Shown here piece by piece: positions 17,495 through 26,664 of a stretch of 64,000 nt of DNA. Both the position numbers and the translations under genes were made by a program. The stretch spans positions 558,001 through 622,000 of the forward strand of contig NC_019567.1 in assembly GCF_000317895.1 (NCBI RefSeq), given 5' to 3'. The notes beneath the pieces are model-generated. The model was not told where the DNA came from. It searched no databases and saw only the letters and a program-made list of their open reading frames with translations. Position 1 is the stretch's first letter. Every line of letters begins with the position of its first letter. Source of the stretch: Bdellovibrio bacteriovorus str. Tiberius (lineage in GTDB: Bacteria > Bdellovibrionota > Bdellovibrionia > Bdellovibrionales > Bdellovibrionaceae).

Positions 17495-17731
17495 ATGGCA
17501 GAGAAAAGTCAGTCTTGGAAAGATAATAAGCCCGGCAAGATGTTCGTAGATCAATCTTGCATTGCTTGTGATGCCTGTGTGCTGACGGCGCCTAAGAACT
17601 TCTCCATGCACGAGGAAGACGGTCACGCGTTCGTAGCCAGACAGCCGGAAACTCCGGAAGAGGAAGCTCTGTGCAAAGAGGCGATGGAAGGCTGCCCGGT
17701 TGAAGCTATCGGAAACGATGGCGACCAGTAA
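17495..17731 (+). CDS. 4Fe-4S ferredoxin
   Basis: 78 residues from the ATG at 17495, with TAAGGAG 8-14 nt upstream. Cysteines in CIACDAC (after FVDQS) and a distal CPV coordinate one [4Fe-4S] cluster, as in single-cluster ferredoxins of the Fer4_13 kind. This is a small acidic electron carrier. It overlaps nth by 14 bp; endonuclease III itself carries a 4Fe-4S cluster, so the pairing may be more than chance, but that is inference. The partner redox enzyme is not identifiable here. Confidence 0.85.
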   Translation: MAEKSQSWKDNKPGKMFVDQSCIACDACVLTAPKNFSMHEEDGHAFVARQPETPEEEALCKEAMEGCPVEAIGNDGDQ

Positions 17732-18371
17732 AAAGCACACTGCCAAACAGGCGGCGGCTCTCGCAACTATTGAACTTCTCAAGAGATATTATCCTGACGC
17801 TTATTGCGCCCTGAATTACACCAATCCTTTTGAGCTTCTGGTGGCCACCGTTCTTTCAGCCCAGTGTACGGATGAAAGAGTCAACATGGTGACCCCGGCG
17901 TTGTTTAAGAAATACCCAACTCCGAAGGCCATGGCGAAAGCTCCGGTCGAATCCTTGGAAGAACTGATCCGTTCGACCGGGTTCTATAAAAACAAAGCCA
18001 AAAATCTGAAAGCCTGTGCGACCACTTTGGTGGAAAAACACGGTGGCGAAGTCCCGCAAAATCTCGAGGCTTTGGTCGAGCTGGGAGGCGTGGGGCGCAA
18101 GACCGCCAATGTGGTGCTGGGAAATGCATTCAATATTCCCAGTGGGATCGTCGTGGACACCCACGTGACCCGCTTGTCCAACCGTTTTGGATGGGTGAAA
18201 ACCGACAACGCGGTGATGATTGAGCGTCAACTGTCAAAGTTCGTCCCCGTTGAAGATTGGATCATGTTGCCGCATTGGCTGATTTCTCATGGTCGAGCTG
18301 TCTGTAAGGCGAGAAAACCTGCGTGCAGTCATTGCTTTCTCGAGGAGACTTGCCCTAAGAAGGGTGTCTAG
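17718..18371 (+). CDS. nth: Endonuclease III (DNA glycosylase/AP lyase)
   Basis: 217 residues from the ATG at 17718, inside the end of the ferredoxin gene. This base-excision repair enzyme removes oxidised pyrimidines. The helix-hairpin-helix is LVELGGVGRKTANVVLG with the Schiff-base Lys, and the catalytic Asp is in VVDTHVTRLSNR. The [4Fe-4S] loop is CKARKPACSHCFLEETC with C-X6-C-X2-C-X5-C spacing. The in-frame TTG at 17700 would add six residues and is less likely. Length and all key residues are normal. Confidence 0.95.
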   Translation: MATSKKHTAKQAAALATIELLKRYYPDAYCALNYTNPFELLVATVLSAQCTDERVNMVTPALFKKYPTPKAMAKAPVESLEELIRSTGFYKNKAKNLKACATTLVEKHGGEVPQNLEALVELGGVGRKTANVVLGNAFNIPSGIVVDTHVTRLSNRFGWVKTDNAVMIERQLSKFVPVEDWIMLPHWLISHGRAVCKARKPACSHCFLEETCPKKGV

Positions 18372-18385
18372 TTCACAATGGCTTC

Positions 18386-18868
18386 ATGTTAGTTTCATTC
18401 TTTGAGAGCGTTAAATACGTAGGTCATCTTCTTCCGATCTCTTTTTTAAGAATCTTCCTGGGTTACTATTATCTGGAACATGCCCTGATGAAATATCGTG
18501 GCGATTTCCTGACCCGTCCGCGCATTGCGGATCAAATGGCTGAATGGCTTCCGGCCAGTCATGCTCCGAACTGGTTTAAAATCTTCGCCAGCTCCACGAT
18601 GATTCCCAACTGGCAGACCGTGGCCTTTATTATTCTGGGCCTGGAATTTGCCGTCGCTATTTCCTACATCATCGGATACGTGGTTCGTCCTGTGGCATTC
18701 CTTGGGGTGCTGTTGTGTGTGACCATGCTCTTTATCTCGGGTCCGGCGATGGAGGATTTGTATAAAACCTTCCTGGCGATTCACCTGATCCTGGCTTGGG
18801 TGGGTGCGGGACGCTGTCTGGGCTTTGACTATTATTTCTTCAAGCGCCGTCGCGGACTTTGGTGGTAG
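18386..18868 (+). CDS. DoxX-like four-helix membrane protein
   Basis: 160 residues with about four hydrophobic segments (near 15-35, 75-95, 100-120 and 125-145). This is the architecture of DoxX/TQO small-subunit-like membrane proteins, with LRIFLGYYYLEHALMK near the N-terminus and an HLILAWVGAGRCLG last helix. The function of most DoxX relatives is unknown; some join thiol or thiosulphate oxidation complexes. It lies 14 bp after nth and 3 bp before the thiamine-type ABC transporter genes, so it is in the same transcription unit. The link to transport is unclear. Confidence 0.6.
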   Translation: MLVSFFESVKYVGHLLPISFLRIFLGYYYLEHALMKYRGDFLTRPRIADQMAEWLPASHAPNWFKIFASSTMIPNWQTVAFIILGLEFAVAISYIIGYVVRPVAFLGVLLCVTMLFISGPAMEDLYKTFLAIHLILAWVGAGRCLGFDYYFFKRRRGLWW

Positions 18869-18871
18869 AGC

Positions 18872-19912
18872 GTGAAGCACTTTGTTCTTTTCCTGACTGT
18901 TGTATTTTTGGGTCTGTTCTTGGCGGTGCTAAACCGCACGGACACGGCGGCACCGAACAGCTCACTTCCCACGGTGCGTGTTTTTGGTTATGCGTCTTTC
19001 ACTGGTCGCTGGGGACCGGGACCGGCTTTGAAAGACCTGTTTGAAAAAAGCTGCAAGTGTAAAGTGGAGTTCATCGAAGGCAGTGATTCTGGAATTTTGC
19101 TGCAACGTCTGAAAATCGAAGGTGAAAGCCTGGGTGCAGATGTTGTGGTGGGCCTGGATCAGTTTGATCTTTCCAAAGCGGTGTCTGAGCAAAGCTGGAG
19201 AAAACTAAGCCTGGGTCAGCTGGATGTCTATGATGCCGTGAAACCAGCCTTGGCCAACAGCTTCTTTGTTCCTTACGACTGGGGTGCTTTGACTTTCGTG
19301 GCCCGCAAAAATGAATTGATGCGCATGCCATCGTCTTTGGATGATTTACTGGCGCCAGAGCTGGTCAAGAAAATCGCCTTGCAAGACCCACGCACCAGTT
19401 CCCCGGGGATGCAGTTCCTGTACTGGGTGATTCGTTCCAAGGGCGAGGAAGAGGGCTTCCGTTATCTGCAAAAACTGATGACTCAGGTTCACAGCTTTTC
19501 CCCGACATGGTCCACGGCTTATGGTCTTTTCACCAACAAGCAGACGAAGCTGGTTTATTCCTATGTGACGTCACCGCTGTATCATGAAATCGAAGAAAAA
19601 AAGAAAGACTATGTGGCTTTGCCGTTCAACGAAGCCCTGCCAGTGCAGTTTGAATTTGTGGGCATCCCGGAATTCTGCCGCCACTGTGATCTGGCTGAGC
19701 ACTTCGTGAATCTGATGCTTTCCAACGAAGGCCAGAAGATCATCATGGAAAAGAACTATATGTTCCCCGTGATGAAGGGCGTGATGGAAAACACTTCCTT
19801 TGCTCCTTTGATGAATGTCAAAACCATGCAACAGGTTGAGATCCTTTCTTCCACCGAAGTGGACCGCCTGCTTCGCCGTTGGACTGAGATCCGCCGGGGC
19901 GATCTCAATTGA
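18872..19912 (+). CDS. thiB: ABC transporter substrate-binding protein, thiamine type
   Basis: 346 residues from a GTG at 18872. An N-terminal hydrophobic segment (FVLFLTVVFLGLFLAVL) acts as signal or anchor. The body matches the iron/thiamine/polyamine cluster of periplasmic binding proteins: RVFGYASFTGRWGPG, GADVVVGLDQFDL, YDWGALTFVARK and FVNLMLSNEGQKIIMEKNYMFPV. With a two-fold permease and an ATPase following, the set resembles ThiBPQ thiamine uptake. Iron(III) or another small cation is an alternative substrate class. No TPP riboswitch was found upstream. Confidence 0.72.
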   Translation: MKHFVLFLTVVFLGLFLAVLNRTDTAAPNSSLPTVRVFGYASFTGRWGPGPALKDLFEKSCKCKVEFIEGSDSGILLQRLKIEGESLGADVVVGLDQFDLSKAVSEQSWRKLSLGQLDVYDAVKPALANSFFVPYDWGALTFVARKNELMRMPSSLDDLLAPELVKKIALQDPRTSSPGMQFLYWVIRSKGEEEGFRYLQKLMTQVHSFSPTWSTAYGLFTNKQTKLVYSYVTSPLYHEIEEKKKDYVALPFNEALPVQFEFVGIPEFCRHCDLAEHFVNLMLSNEGQKIIMEKNYMFPVMKGVMENTSFAPLMNVKTMQQVEILSSTEVDRLLRRWTEIRRGDLN

Positions 19913-21372
19913 ACCTGCGCCAGTGCCTCAGAATTGGCCTGGTGCTGTTTCTGATTTTTCCATTTCTGTTTCTGCTGACTCAGTTTGGTTTTTCCGGCTG
20001 GCCCGACATGGGCGAGCTGGTCTGGGCCTTTAAGAACAGTTTCCTGCAGGCTTTCTTTTCTTCTGTCTTTTCATTGATCATGGGTTTTTGGGTGGCGTTG
20101 GGTTTGTTGACCCTGCACTCGGCCCGCGGGCGCAAGGTGCGCTGGGGGCTTGAGATTCTGTGCCTGCTTCCCAATTTTATGCCGCCGATCTTTATCCTGC
20201 TTTCCACACTCAACGTCATTGATCCGTTTCCGATGGGAATTCCCGGGATTGTGATCGTGCACACTTTGATGAACTTTGGCCTGGTGGCGGTTCTTTTGGC
20301 GTCGACCATTGAAAACAAACTGGGTGGCATGATCGAGCTTGCTTATGTGGAAGGGGCGGGCCGCTGGCAGTTCCTGATGCGCGGGTTGTTCCCGATGCTG
20401 AAAAAAGATTTCTGGCTGCTGGGGTTATTCATCTTTGTGATCTGTTTTGGCAGCTTCGCGGTTCCGCTGATTGTCGGCGGCGGGCGTGGCACCACGGTGG
20501 AAGTGTTGATTTATGAAAAGATCCGTCTTTCAAGTAACTGGGGGGACGCAGTTTTACTGGCATTCCTGCAATCAGTGTTTATCTTTGCGCTGTCCTTTGT
20601 CGCCAGCCGCGGAAAAGGTGTGCACAGCACCCGCACTGCAAATTTGAGCCTGCTGAAAACGCCGACGGGGATTGTCGTTATCGCAGGATTGTCCTTCTTG
20701 TATCTGTTTGGGTACGTGCAGGGGTTCCTGTCCGGGCTTTCGCAGATTTCCACGTTTTATGAATTGCAGTCAGCGCTAATCTGGAACTTTATTGGCAGTC
20801 TGACTTTGGGAATGAGTGTTGGTATTTTGTCCTATGCCGGGCTGATGCTGATTGCCTACTGTTGGCCGAAGACGTGGTTTGAAAAATTCCTGAATGGTTA
20901 TGTGGCGCCGTCCACTTCACTGGCGTGCTTTTGCCTTTTGATCTTAAGCCCGAACGAAGGCTTTTATCCGTTTATCAAAATTCCGGTGGCGCTGACGCTG
21001 CTTAGTCTGAACAGCCTGTTCCGTATGGGTTGGGACAGCGAACTGCACGCTTTGCAAAATCAGATGACCGTGGCTTACTCCATGGGGGCTTCCAAAGCGC
21101 AGATTTTTAAAGAAATTCTGTTCCCGCAGCTTTCTGGTCGTGCGGGATTACTGGCGGGGATAGCGTCGATCTGGGCAGCGGGTGACTTTGCCGTATCGCG
21201 GATTCTGGCGCACCGGGATCTGAGCATCGCGATGATGACGGAAACCTTGATGTCGGGTTATCGCTTGAATCAGGCCATTGTTCTTAGCAGTTTGATTATT
21301 GTCGCCGGTTTGATTTGTTTTGCTTTGTGTGTGGGAGGCAGCCGTGTCCTTGGTCGAAAATTTGCACCGTGA
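19909..21372 (+). CDS. thiP: ABC transporter permease, ThiP-like fused permease
   Basis: 487 residues from a TTG at 19909, overlapping the binding-protein gene by 4 bp. About a dozen transmembrane helices are arranged as two tandem permease halves. Each half has an EAA-type loop that contacts the ATPase: YVEGAGRWQFLMRGLFPML in the first and SMGASKAQIFKEILFPQL in the second. The fused double-permease layout is typical of ThiP and FbpB proteins. It overlaps the ATPase gene by 29 bp. The assignment to thiamine rests on the binding protein and is tentative. Confidence 0.75.
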   Translation: MNLRQCLRIGLVLFLIFPFLFLLTQFGFSGWPDMGELVWAFKNSFLQAFFSSVFSLIMGFWVALGLLTLHSARGRKVRWGLEILCLLPNFMPPIFILLSTLNVIDPFPMGIPGIVIVHTLMNFGLVAVLLASTIENKLGGMIELAYVEGAGRWQFLMRGLFPMLKKDFWLLGLFIFVICFGSFAVPLIVGGGRGTTVEVLIYEKIRLSSNWGDAVLLAFLQSVFIFALSFVASRGKGVHSTRTANLSLLKTPTGIVVIAGLSFLYLFGYVQGFLSGLSQISTFYELQSALIWNFIGSLTLGMSVGILSYAGLMLIAYCWPKTWFEKFLNGYVAPSTSLACFCLLILSPNEGFYPFIKIPVALTLLSLNSLFRMGWDSELHALQNQMTVAYSMGASKAQIFKEILFPQLSGRAGLLAGIASIWAAGDFAVSRILAHRDLSIAMMTETLMSGYRLNQAIVLSSLIIVAGLICFALCVGGSRVLGRKFAP

Positions 21373-21976
21373 TTACGGAGACTTCAAATTAGATATCGAT
21401 TCCTGGGAAATCCTCGATGAAGGCGTCACTGTATTGTGGGGCCCGTCGGGCTCTGGGAAAACATCGGTGTTTCGCATTTTGCTGGGCCTTGAAAGCTGCC
21501 CGGGATTCAAGTGGACTTATCAGGGGACCGATCTGGCTAAGCTGAAAACTCCGGACCGAAACTTGGGCGTGGTGTTTCAGACTTTGGATCTTTTCCCGCA
21601 CCTGAGTGCTGAAGAAAACATGATGTTCGCAGCCCGCGCCCGCAAAGTGAATCCAGCGAAATCCAGTGCGCGTTTGAAAGAACTTTCTTCAATCCTGAAA
21701 ATGGAGTCTTTCCTGCAAAGGCCAGCGGCGGTGCTGTCGGGCGGGGAAAAGCAGCGTGTCGCCATTGCGCGCGCCTTGATGGGCGAGCCTCGTTTGCTTT
21801 TGCTGGATGAACCTTTTTCCGCTTTGGATCAGGAACTGCGCGATGAAAGCCGTAAACTGGTGAAAAGTGTGATTGAGACCGAGAAAATTCCAACCCTGCT
21901 TGTAACCCACGACCAGCGCGACGTGGAGATCCTTGGGAACAAGGTCACCACCATCCGCAACGGCCGCCTTGCTTAG
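21344..21976 (+). CDS. thiQ: ABC transporter ATPase, ThiQ-like
   Basis: 210 residues from a GTG at 21344 preceded by GGGAGG. Walker A is WGPSGSGKTS, the Q-loop is in VVFQTLDLFPHL, the signature is LSGGEKQRVAIARAL, Walker B is LLLLDEPFSALD and the switch His is in VTHDQRD. At about 210 residues it has no C-terminal TOBE domain, like ThiQ and unlike PotA/FbpC. This supports a thiamine-type importer. It is the last gene of the nth-to-transporter run. Transcription probably ends in the structured element that starts 3 bp after the stop. Confidence 0.8.
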   Translation: MSLVENLHRDYGDFKLDIDSWEILDEGVTVLWGPSGSGKTSVFRILLGLESCPGFKWTYQGTDLAKLKTPDRNLGVVFQTLDLFPHLSAEENMMFAARARKVNPAKSSARLKELSSILKMESFLQRPAAVLSGGEKQRVAIARALMGEPRLLLLDEPFSALDQELRDESRKLVKSVIETEKIPTLLVTHDQRDVEILGNKVTTIRNGRLA

Positions 21977-21978
21977 TC

Positions 21979-22162
21979 GGCTGGTGAAAAAGGGCCATCC
22001 GACTGCGTGTGGAGGGCTCCTGCCCTCCACCCTTCGGGCTGACGCGCAAAAATAGCATCCTGCTATTTTTGTGTCGGGCGGCCTTCTCGCTTCGACGTGC
22101 TTGGAGCACGCCTGCGCTGCGAGGGCCTACTCCGCCTTGCGGCTGACCCTTTTTGACCAGCC
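21979..22162. repeat. 184-bp multi-hairpin element with closing stem
   Basis: GGCTGGT (21979-21985) and AAAAGGG (21988-21994) pair with ACCAGCC (22156-22162) and CCCTTTT (22147-22153), closing a branched structure. Inside are three perfect hairpins. GTGGAGGGC/GCCCTCCAC lies at 22009-22030 and AAAAATAGCA/TGCTATTTTT at 22048-22070. CGTGCT/AGCACG lies at 22096-22110, itself enclosed by CTCGC/GCGAG. It sits between convergent thiQ and a kinase gene. It could be a bidirectional terminator, a structured RNA, or a copy of a dispersed palindromic element. Confidence 0.75.
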
Positions 22163-22205
22163 TTTAAACTCGTTAGAAGGAAGTTTTGTAGTTCTGGCGG
22201 GGTTT

Positions 22206-24935
22206 TCAGCCTAGATATCTTTGAATCATTTCTAGCAGGGCTGACTTTTTGATGGGCTTGGTGACGTGTTCAGTGCAGCCGACATCCAGTGATTTTTGCA
22301 TGTCTTCAGCCATGGCGTTGGCGCTGACAGCGATGATTGGAATTGGTTCGGTGCCTTGATCTTTTTCCCACTGACGGATCTTGCGGGTGGCCGCATAGCC
22401 ATCCATCACCGGCATCTGAATGTCCATCAGAATCAAATCAAATGGTTCAGCCAGAACTTTTTCAACGGCCTCTTTGCCGTTTTCGGCCTGCACAACTTCA
22501 AATGGCAGTTTTTTCAGATAAGTCAAAAGCAGGAAGCGATTGTCTTCAGTGTCATCCACCACCAGAATGCGTGCCGAACGGGTGACCGTCAGTTCATTCA
22601 TTGGCGGACGTGGAGTCGCATTGGCAACCGGGGCTTTTTCAGGTGCCACCAGTTCGCGCGGAGCTTCCGTCGGAATGTAAGGAACTGTAAAATAGAACGA
22701 GCTTCCGGTGCCTTCTTCGCTCTGGAACCAGATGCGTCCACCCATCAGCTCAACCAGATTTTTTGAAATCGTCAGACCCAAACCACTGCCGCCGAATTTG
22801 CGGGTGATGGAACTGTCGGCCTGAACAAAGCTCTGGAACAGCAGGTGCTGTTTGTCTTTAGGGATCCCGGTACCGGTGTCACGGATTGTGAAACGTACAA
22901 ACTTTTGCGAAGTCCCGTCAAAGTCCAGGGACACGGCGATTTCGCCTTCTTGAGTGAATTTGATGGCGTTTCCGATCAGGTTGAACAGGATCTGGCGCAG
23001 ACGGGTCGGGTCCCCGATGACCAACGGCGCACGGTTCTTTGGTAAATTCACACTTAACGAGAACTTCAGATCTTTTTCAGACGCTTTTTGTTTCAGGATA
23101 TCGCAGATATTCGTGGTCGTGGATTCCAGATCAAACGCGATTTTTTCCAGACGCACTTCGCGGGCTTCGATTTTGGAAATATCCAGAATATCATTGATCA
23201 GCGCCAGCAGATTTTCACCGGCATTGGCGCACACGCGCACCAGCTGGGATTGTTCCGGTTTCAGATCAGATTCCGCCAGAATGTCGGTGATACCGATGAT
23301 GGCATTTAACGGGGTGCGGATCTCGTGGCTCATACGAGCCAGGAATTCGGATTTCGCCTGGGATGCTTTTACGGCCTGTTCACGCGCTTCGATCAGGGCG
23401 GTTTCAGCGGTGATACGGTCGGTGATGTCGGTGCAGACGAATACGAAGGTCAGGTCTTTGCTGGTGCGGTTTGGAAGGGCCGCCCAGTTCATCAGCACCG
23501 GCAGACGACGTCCGTCCTGGGCTGTGATCTCGGCCTCGATGCTGTGACGGGTTTGTAGCAGCCAGGTGTAGTTGTTGAATTCTTCCTGCGTGCTGATCAG
23601 TTGTTTCAGGTCCACATGGGAAATCTGATTCGTGGAATAACCCAGGAACTTCAGCGCGGATTCATTGGCCTGTGAGATCATGTACGATGCCTGTCTCCAG
23701 TCGTCGTGATGGCTCACTTTGACGATGAACAGGAAGGCCTTGATAGATTGAATGACACTGTCCAGGAACTCTTTGGAAACGGTGGTGGTTTCCAAACGGT
23801 CGGCCAGCTGATTGTACTTGCTCACCAGCAAACCGATTTCGTCCTTGGAATTATAGTTGATCTTCTGGGTCAGGTTGCTGGTACCCAGTTTTTCCAGGCG
23901 GTCGGTCAGAAGCTGGATGGGTTCCACGACTTTTCCGGTGGCGGCAAAGGTCGCAAAGAAGAACAGGATAAAGATCAAAACCGCCGCGGCACTGGAGGCA
24001 ATCGCGATACGGTCCAGGACGGCAAAGGCTTCGCTTTCGTCAATCTTGGTCTGGATGTACCAAAGCTCACCGTTGGGCAGATAGATTTTTCCGATCGAGC
24101 GGATGACTTTCTGCCCGCGATAGTCAGTGCCCAGCTCGCGCACTTCGCTCAGGTTCTCAATTTTTTTGATGTCTTCATCGCCGCGGTTGGATGAAAGGAC
24201 TTCGGCTTCAAGGCTTCCCTGAGCAGCTTGGCTGGCTTCAACGCGGAATCTTCCGGTGTTACGCAGACTCCAGTCTTCGCCGTAAATCAGCGTCTCGCCC
24301 GTTTGGCCCATGCCGTGGGTCGGCCATGCAAAGTTATCACTGGTGATGCGATCAATTTCCGAGATGGAAATTTTCAGAACCAGAACGCCGACCGGGCGCA
24401 GGTTGCGATAAATCGGGGAGGCAACAAAGCCGGTGGCTGAATTGGGATTCAAACTGTCCTTGTCAAAGTCCAGAAACAGGGTCGAGCCTTCTTGGGCCTT
24501 CACGCCCCAAGTGTAGATGTCCTTGAGCTTTGATCCCGGAATCGAACCTACAGAGACGGATGAACCGTCTTCGATGTCTTTGCGGGTCGTGTAGACCACA
24601 ACGCCCTGATTGTTGATCAGCGCCATGTCGTAGATATTGAAGTCCAGGACATAGTTATCCAGCAGGCGGCGGAACTCGGGCAGGCTGTCGACTTTCTTTT
24701 CATGCAGCAGATCGTCCGTCAGTTCGTGAGAAGAGATCAGATTGATCGCCGTTTGCAGATCACGGAAATAATTTTCGATGGAGCTGGTCTTGCTGATACG
24801 GATTTGAGTCAGACGTTCATAGGTGCTGTCGATAACGGTGGATTCAACAATCTTGAGGCCAATAAGCGCGACGACAAACGTCGCAAGAAAGACGGAGATT
24901 AAATTGAATAAGAAAATTCTTAAACGTAATGTCAT
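22206..24935 (-). CDS. Large hybrid histidine kinase (Cache-HAMP-PAS-HK-receiver)
   Basis: 909 residues. A transmembrane helix lies at about 7-29, then a periplasmic double-Cache-like sensor (about 35-310, with NQGVVVYTTRKD and PVGVLVLKISI), then a second helix (AIASSAAAVLIFILFFFATF). HAMP follows, then a PAS domain (about 390-520), then HisKA with ARMSHEIRTPLNAIIG, HATPase (NLIGNAIKFTQEGEI, RDTGTGIP, GSGLGLTISK), and a C-terminal receiver with Asp in DLILMDIQMPVMDG. Cache domains usually bind small metabolites. It is divergent from a periplasmic solute-binding protein gene, which may belong to the same signalling pathway (inference). Confidence 0.9.
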   Translation of the reverse strand: MTLRLRIFLFNLISVFLATFVVALIGLKIVESTVIDSTYERLTQIRISKTSSIENYFRDLQTAINLISSHELTDDLLHEKKVDSLPEFRRLLDNYVLDFNIYDMALINNQGVVVYTTRKDIEDGSSVSVGSIPGSKLKDIYTWGVKAQEGSTLFLDFDKDSLNPNSATGFVASPIYRNLRPVGVLVLKISISEIDRITSDNFAWPTHGMGQTGETLIYGEDWSLRNTGRFRVEASQAAQGSLEAEVLSSNRGDEDIKKIENLSEVRELGTDYRGQKVIRSIGKIYLPNGELWYIQTKIDESEAFAVLDRIAIASSAAAVLIFILFFFATFAATGKVVEPIQLLTDRLEKLGTSNLTQKINYNSKDEIGLLVSKYNQLADRLETTTVSKEFLDSVIQSIKAFLFIVKVSHHDDWRQASYMISQANESALKFLGYSTNQISHVDLKQLISTQEEFNNYTWLLQTRHSIEAEITAQDGRRLPVLMNWAALPNRTSKDLTFVFVCTDITDRITAETALIEAREQAVKASQAKSEFLARMSHEIRTPLNAIIGITDILAESDLKPEQSQLVRVCANAGENLLALINDILDISKIEAREVRLEKIAFDLESTTTNICDILKQKASEKDLKFSLSVNLPKNRAPLVIGDPTRLRQILFNLIGNAIKFTQEGEIAVSLDFDGTSQKFVRFTIRDTGTGIPKDKQHLLFQSFVQADSSITRKFGGSGLGLTISKNLVELMGGRIWFQSEEGTGSSFYFTVPYIPTEAPRELVAPEKAPVANATPRPPMNELTVTRSARILVVDDTEDNRFLLLTYLKKLPFEVVQAENGKEAVEKVLAEPFDLILMDIQMPVMDGYAATRKIRQWEKDQGTEPIPIIAVSANAMAEDMQKSLDVGCTEHVTKPIKKSALLEMIQRYLG

Positions 24936-25039
24936 GCTTATTGATTAGCCTATGCATTTTTAGTGATATCGTATACGTGTTCCTAGTTCAATCAGCGAGT
25001 GAAATACAAGTGCGAAACTAGGCTTGGGAGTAGAGTTAA

Positions 25040-25780
25040 ATGAATGTAATCAAGGCGTTCTTTCTGACGGCAGTGCTGCTGCTCTCAAGCTCGCGGTCCT
25101 ATGCGGAACGCTGGGTGGTGATGACACTGGAGTGGCCTCCATTCACCTGTTCGCGCTGTCCTGAAAACGGAGCAGCGGCAAAGGCGTTGAAAGACACTCT
25201 CAACAAAGCCGGCATCAGTGTCGAATTTGTGTTTTACCCTTGGACTCAAACTCAGAAAAAGGCTGAACAGCCTGATGTGGTTGGTTATTTTCCTTCATGG
25301 AAAGATGTGTTGCCCGGTTTTACACGTTCCGAATCATTGTTTAAGTCTCCACTGGGTTTTATTCAGCAACGAAGCAAGCCTCTGGTCTGGGCCAAACTGC
25401 CGGATCTGAAAGGAAAAAAGCTGGGTATCACCGAGGGCTACAGTAACACCACTGAATTCAATCGCCTGGTTAAGGATAGAGTGCTGACGGTCGAAGCAGT
25501 GATAAGCGACGACACCAACGTGCGACGGGTGGCCCAGGGGCAGATTGATGGTGCTCTGATGGATATCAACAACGCCCGGTATCTGATTTCAAAAACTCAT
25601 CCCGAATATGCCGGCAAGGTTTCTGTCAATCAAAGGATCCTGGAAGATAAAGAGCTGTATTTCGCCTTTAACACCCATAATCGTGATAAGGCGGCTAAGC
25701 TTAAAAAAGCCCTGGAGAAGGTCAACTATCAGCGCATCGTGGATGACTATTTGCTGAAGTACCTTCTGCGCCTTGATTAA
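25040..25780 (+). CDS. Periplasmic solute-binding protein, SBP_bac_3-like
   Basis: 246 residues with a 22-residue signal peptide (cleavage after SYA). The N-terminus WVVMTLEWPPFTC and the segment DLKGKKLGITEGYSNTTEFN fit family 3 solute-binding proteins (amino-acid-binding fold). The Asp in ALMDINNARYLI is near the usual hinge. There is no ABC permease or ATPase beside it. Such orphan binding proteins often feed sensor kinases, and the divergent neighbour is a Cache-type kinase 104 bp away. A CSRC pair near the N-terminus may form a disulphide. The ligand is unknown. Confidence 0.75.
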   Translation: MNVIKAFFLTAVLLLSSSRSYAERWVVMTLEWPPFTCSRCPENGAAAKALKDTLNKAGISVEFVFYPWTQTQKKAEQPDVVGYFPSWKDVLPGFTRSESLFKSPLGFIQQRSKPLVWAKLPDLKGKKLGITEGYSNTTEFNRLVKDRVLTVEAVISDDTNVRRVAQGQIDGALMDINNARYLISKTHPEYAGKVSVNQRILEDKELYFAFNTHNRDKAAKLKKALEKVNYQRIVDDYLLKYLLRLD

Positions 25781-25890
25781 ACTTTGGTCATCAGTGTAAG
25801 CCTTACACGCGCTGTCTGTATTTTTCCGGCAAGGCCGCAAAATCCCTCTGAAATTTGCTATAAATAGCAGGAACAAAGGAGGGCCAAACT

Positions 25891-26604
25891 ATGAAAATCT
25901 TCAGTCAGACTCTGGCTCTTCTTGCGGCGGTGGTGTTGCTGAACGCCTGCGCGGCTTCCAAGTCCAGCGATGGTTCCGGATTAATTCCCACCATCTATTT
26001 TAAGCCCACAATTCAACTGGATAAGAACAAGTGTTCTTCCGCATCACTGCGTGATCTGCTTTCGCCCGAGGGCCGCGTGCTGACGACACTTTGTGATTCG
26101 GATTATGCTCAGTGCTTGCTTCAGGGGTCCTGCCTGATTGAGGACGACGGCGTGTCGACCTCTTACAATTATCATTCTACCAAAGACGGCGTGGCTCGTT
26201 TTATTGTGACGGACACCAAGGTTTGCCCTTTCGGTTATGGTGTCAGCAACGCATGTCTGGATCCTTATTTCTCGGCAGCCGCAGATTTGAAAATCTATAA
26301 GCTGGGTGATGTGCTTTACATTCCACGCTTGGTGGGCGCGAAGATGCCAAATGGCGAAGTTCATGATGGGTACATCGTCATTCGCGATGCGGGCGGCGGA
26401 GTCAAGGGTGCTGGTCGTTTTGATTTCTTCACAGGCTACATGGATCATCGTAATAAGAAAAACACCATGGCGCGCCTCGGTTTTGGGGATCCCAAGAATC
26501 GCATTGAATATCGTGTGGTCCGCGGCGAAGAAGCCGCCAGTGCGCGAGACCGCCGGGGATTCCCGGGACTTAAAAAATCCATTCTGGAAGAACAGCAAGA
26601 CTAG
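25891..26604 (+). CDS. Lipoprotein of unknown function
   Basis: 237 residues with a clear lipoprotein signal (lipobox LNAC, Cys at 20) and AAAGGAGGG upstream of the ATG. The mature protein has a Ser-rich linker, then a segment with four or more Cys (KCSSASLRD, CDSDYAQCLLQGSC, VCPFGYGVSNACLDP) and a beta-rich C-terminus. The C-terminal 40 residues are basic. No domain was recognised. It lies between the solute-binding protein and a secreted alpha/beta-hydrolase-like gene on the same strand, with a 60-bp gap to the latter. Confidence 0.65.
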   Translation: MKIFSQTLALLAAVVLLNACAASKSSDGSGLIPTIYFKPTIQLDKNKCSSASLRDLLSPEGRVLTTLCDSDYAQCLLQGSCLIEDDGVSTSYNYHSTKDGVARFIVTDTKVCPFGYGVSNACLDPYFSAAADLKIYKLGDVLYIPRLVGAKMPNGEVHDGYIVIRDAGGGVKGAGRFDFFTGYMDHRNKKNTMARLGFGDPKNRIEYRVVRGEEAASARDRRGFPGLKKSILEEQQD

Positions 26605-26664
26605 CATAAAAGCTCTATTTTTTAGCTGTTGCCAAGGCCCAGAGCCTTTGTTACTTCCAGCTGC

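Noticed and set aside
18600-18871. TPP riboswitch controlling the thiamine-type transporter
   Set aside because: The transporter genes follow the DoxX-like gene within 3 bp and no TPP-aptamer sequence is visible.
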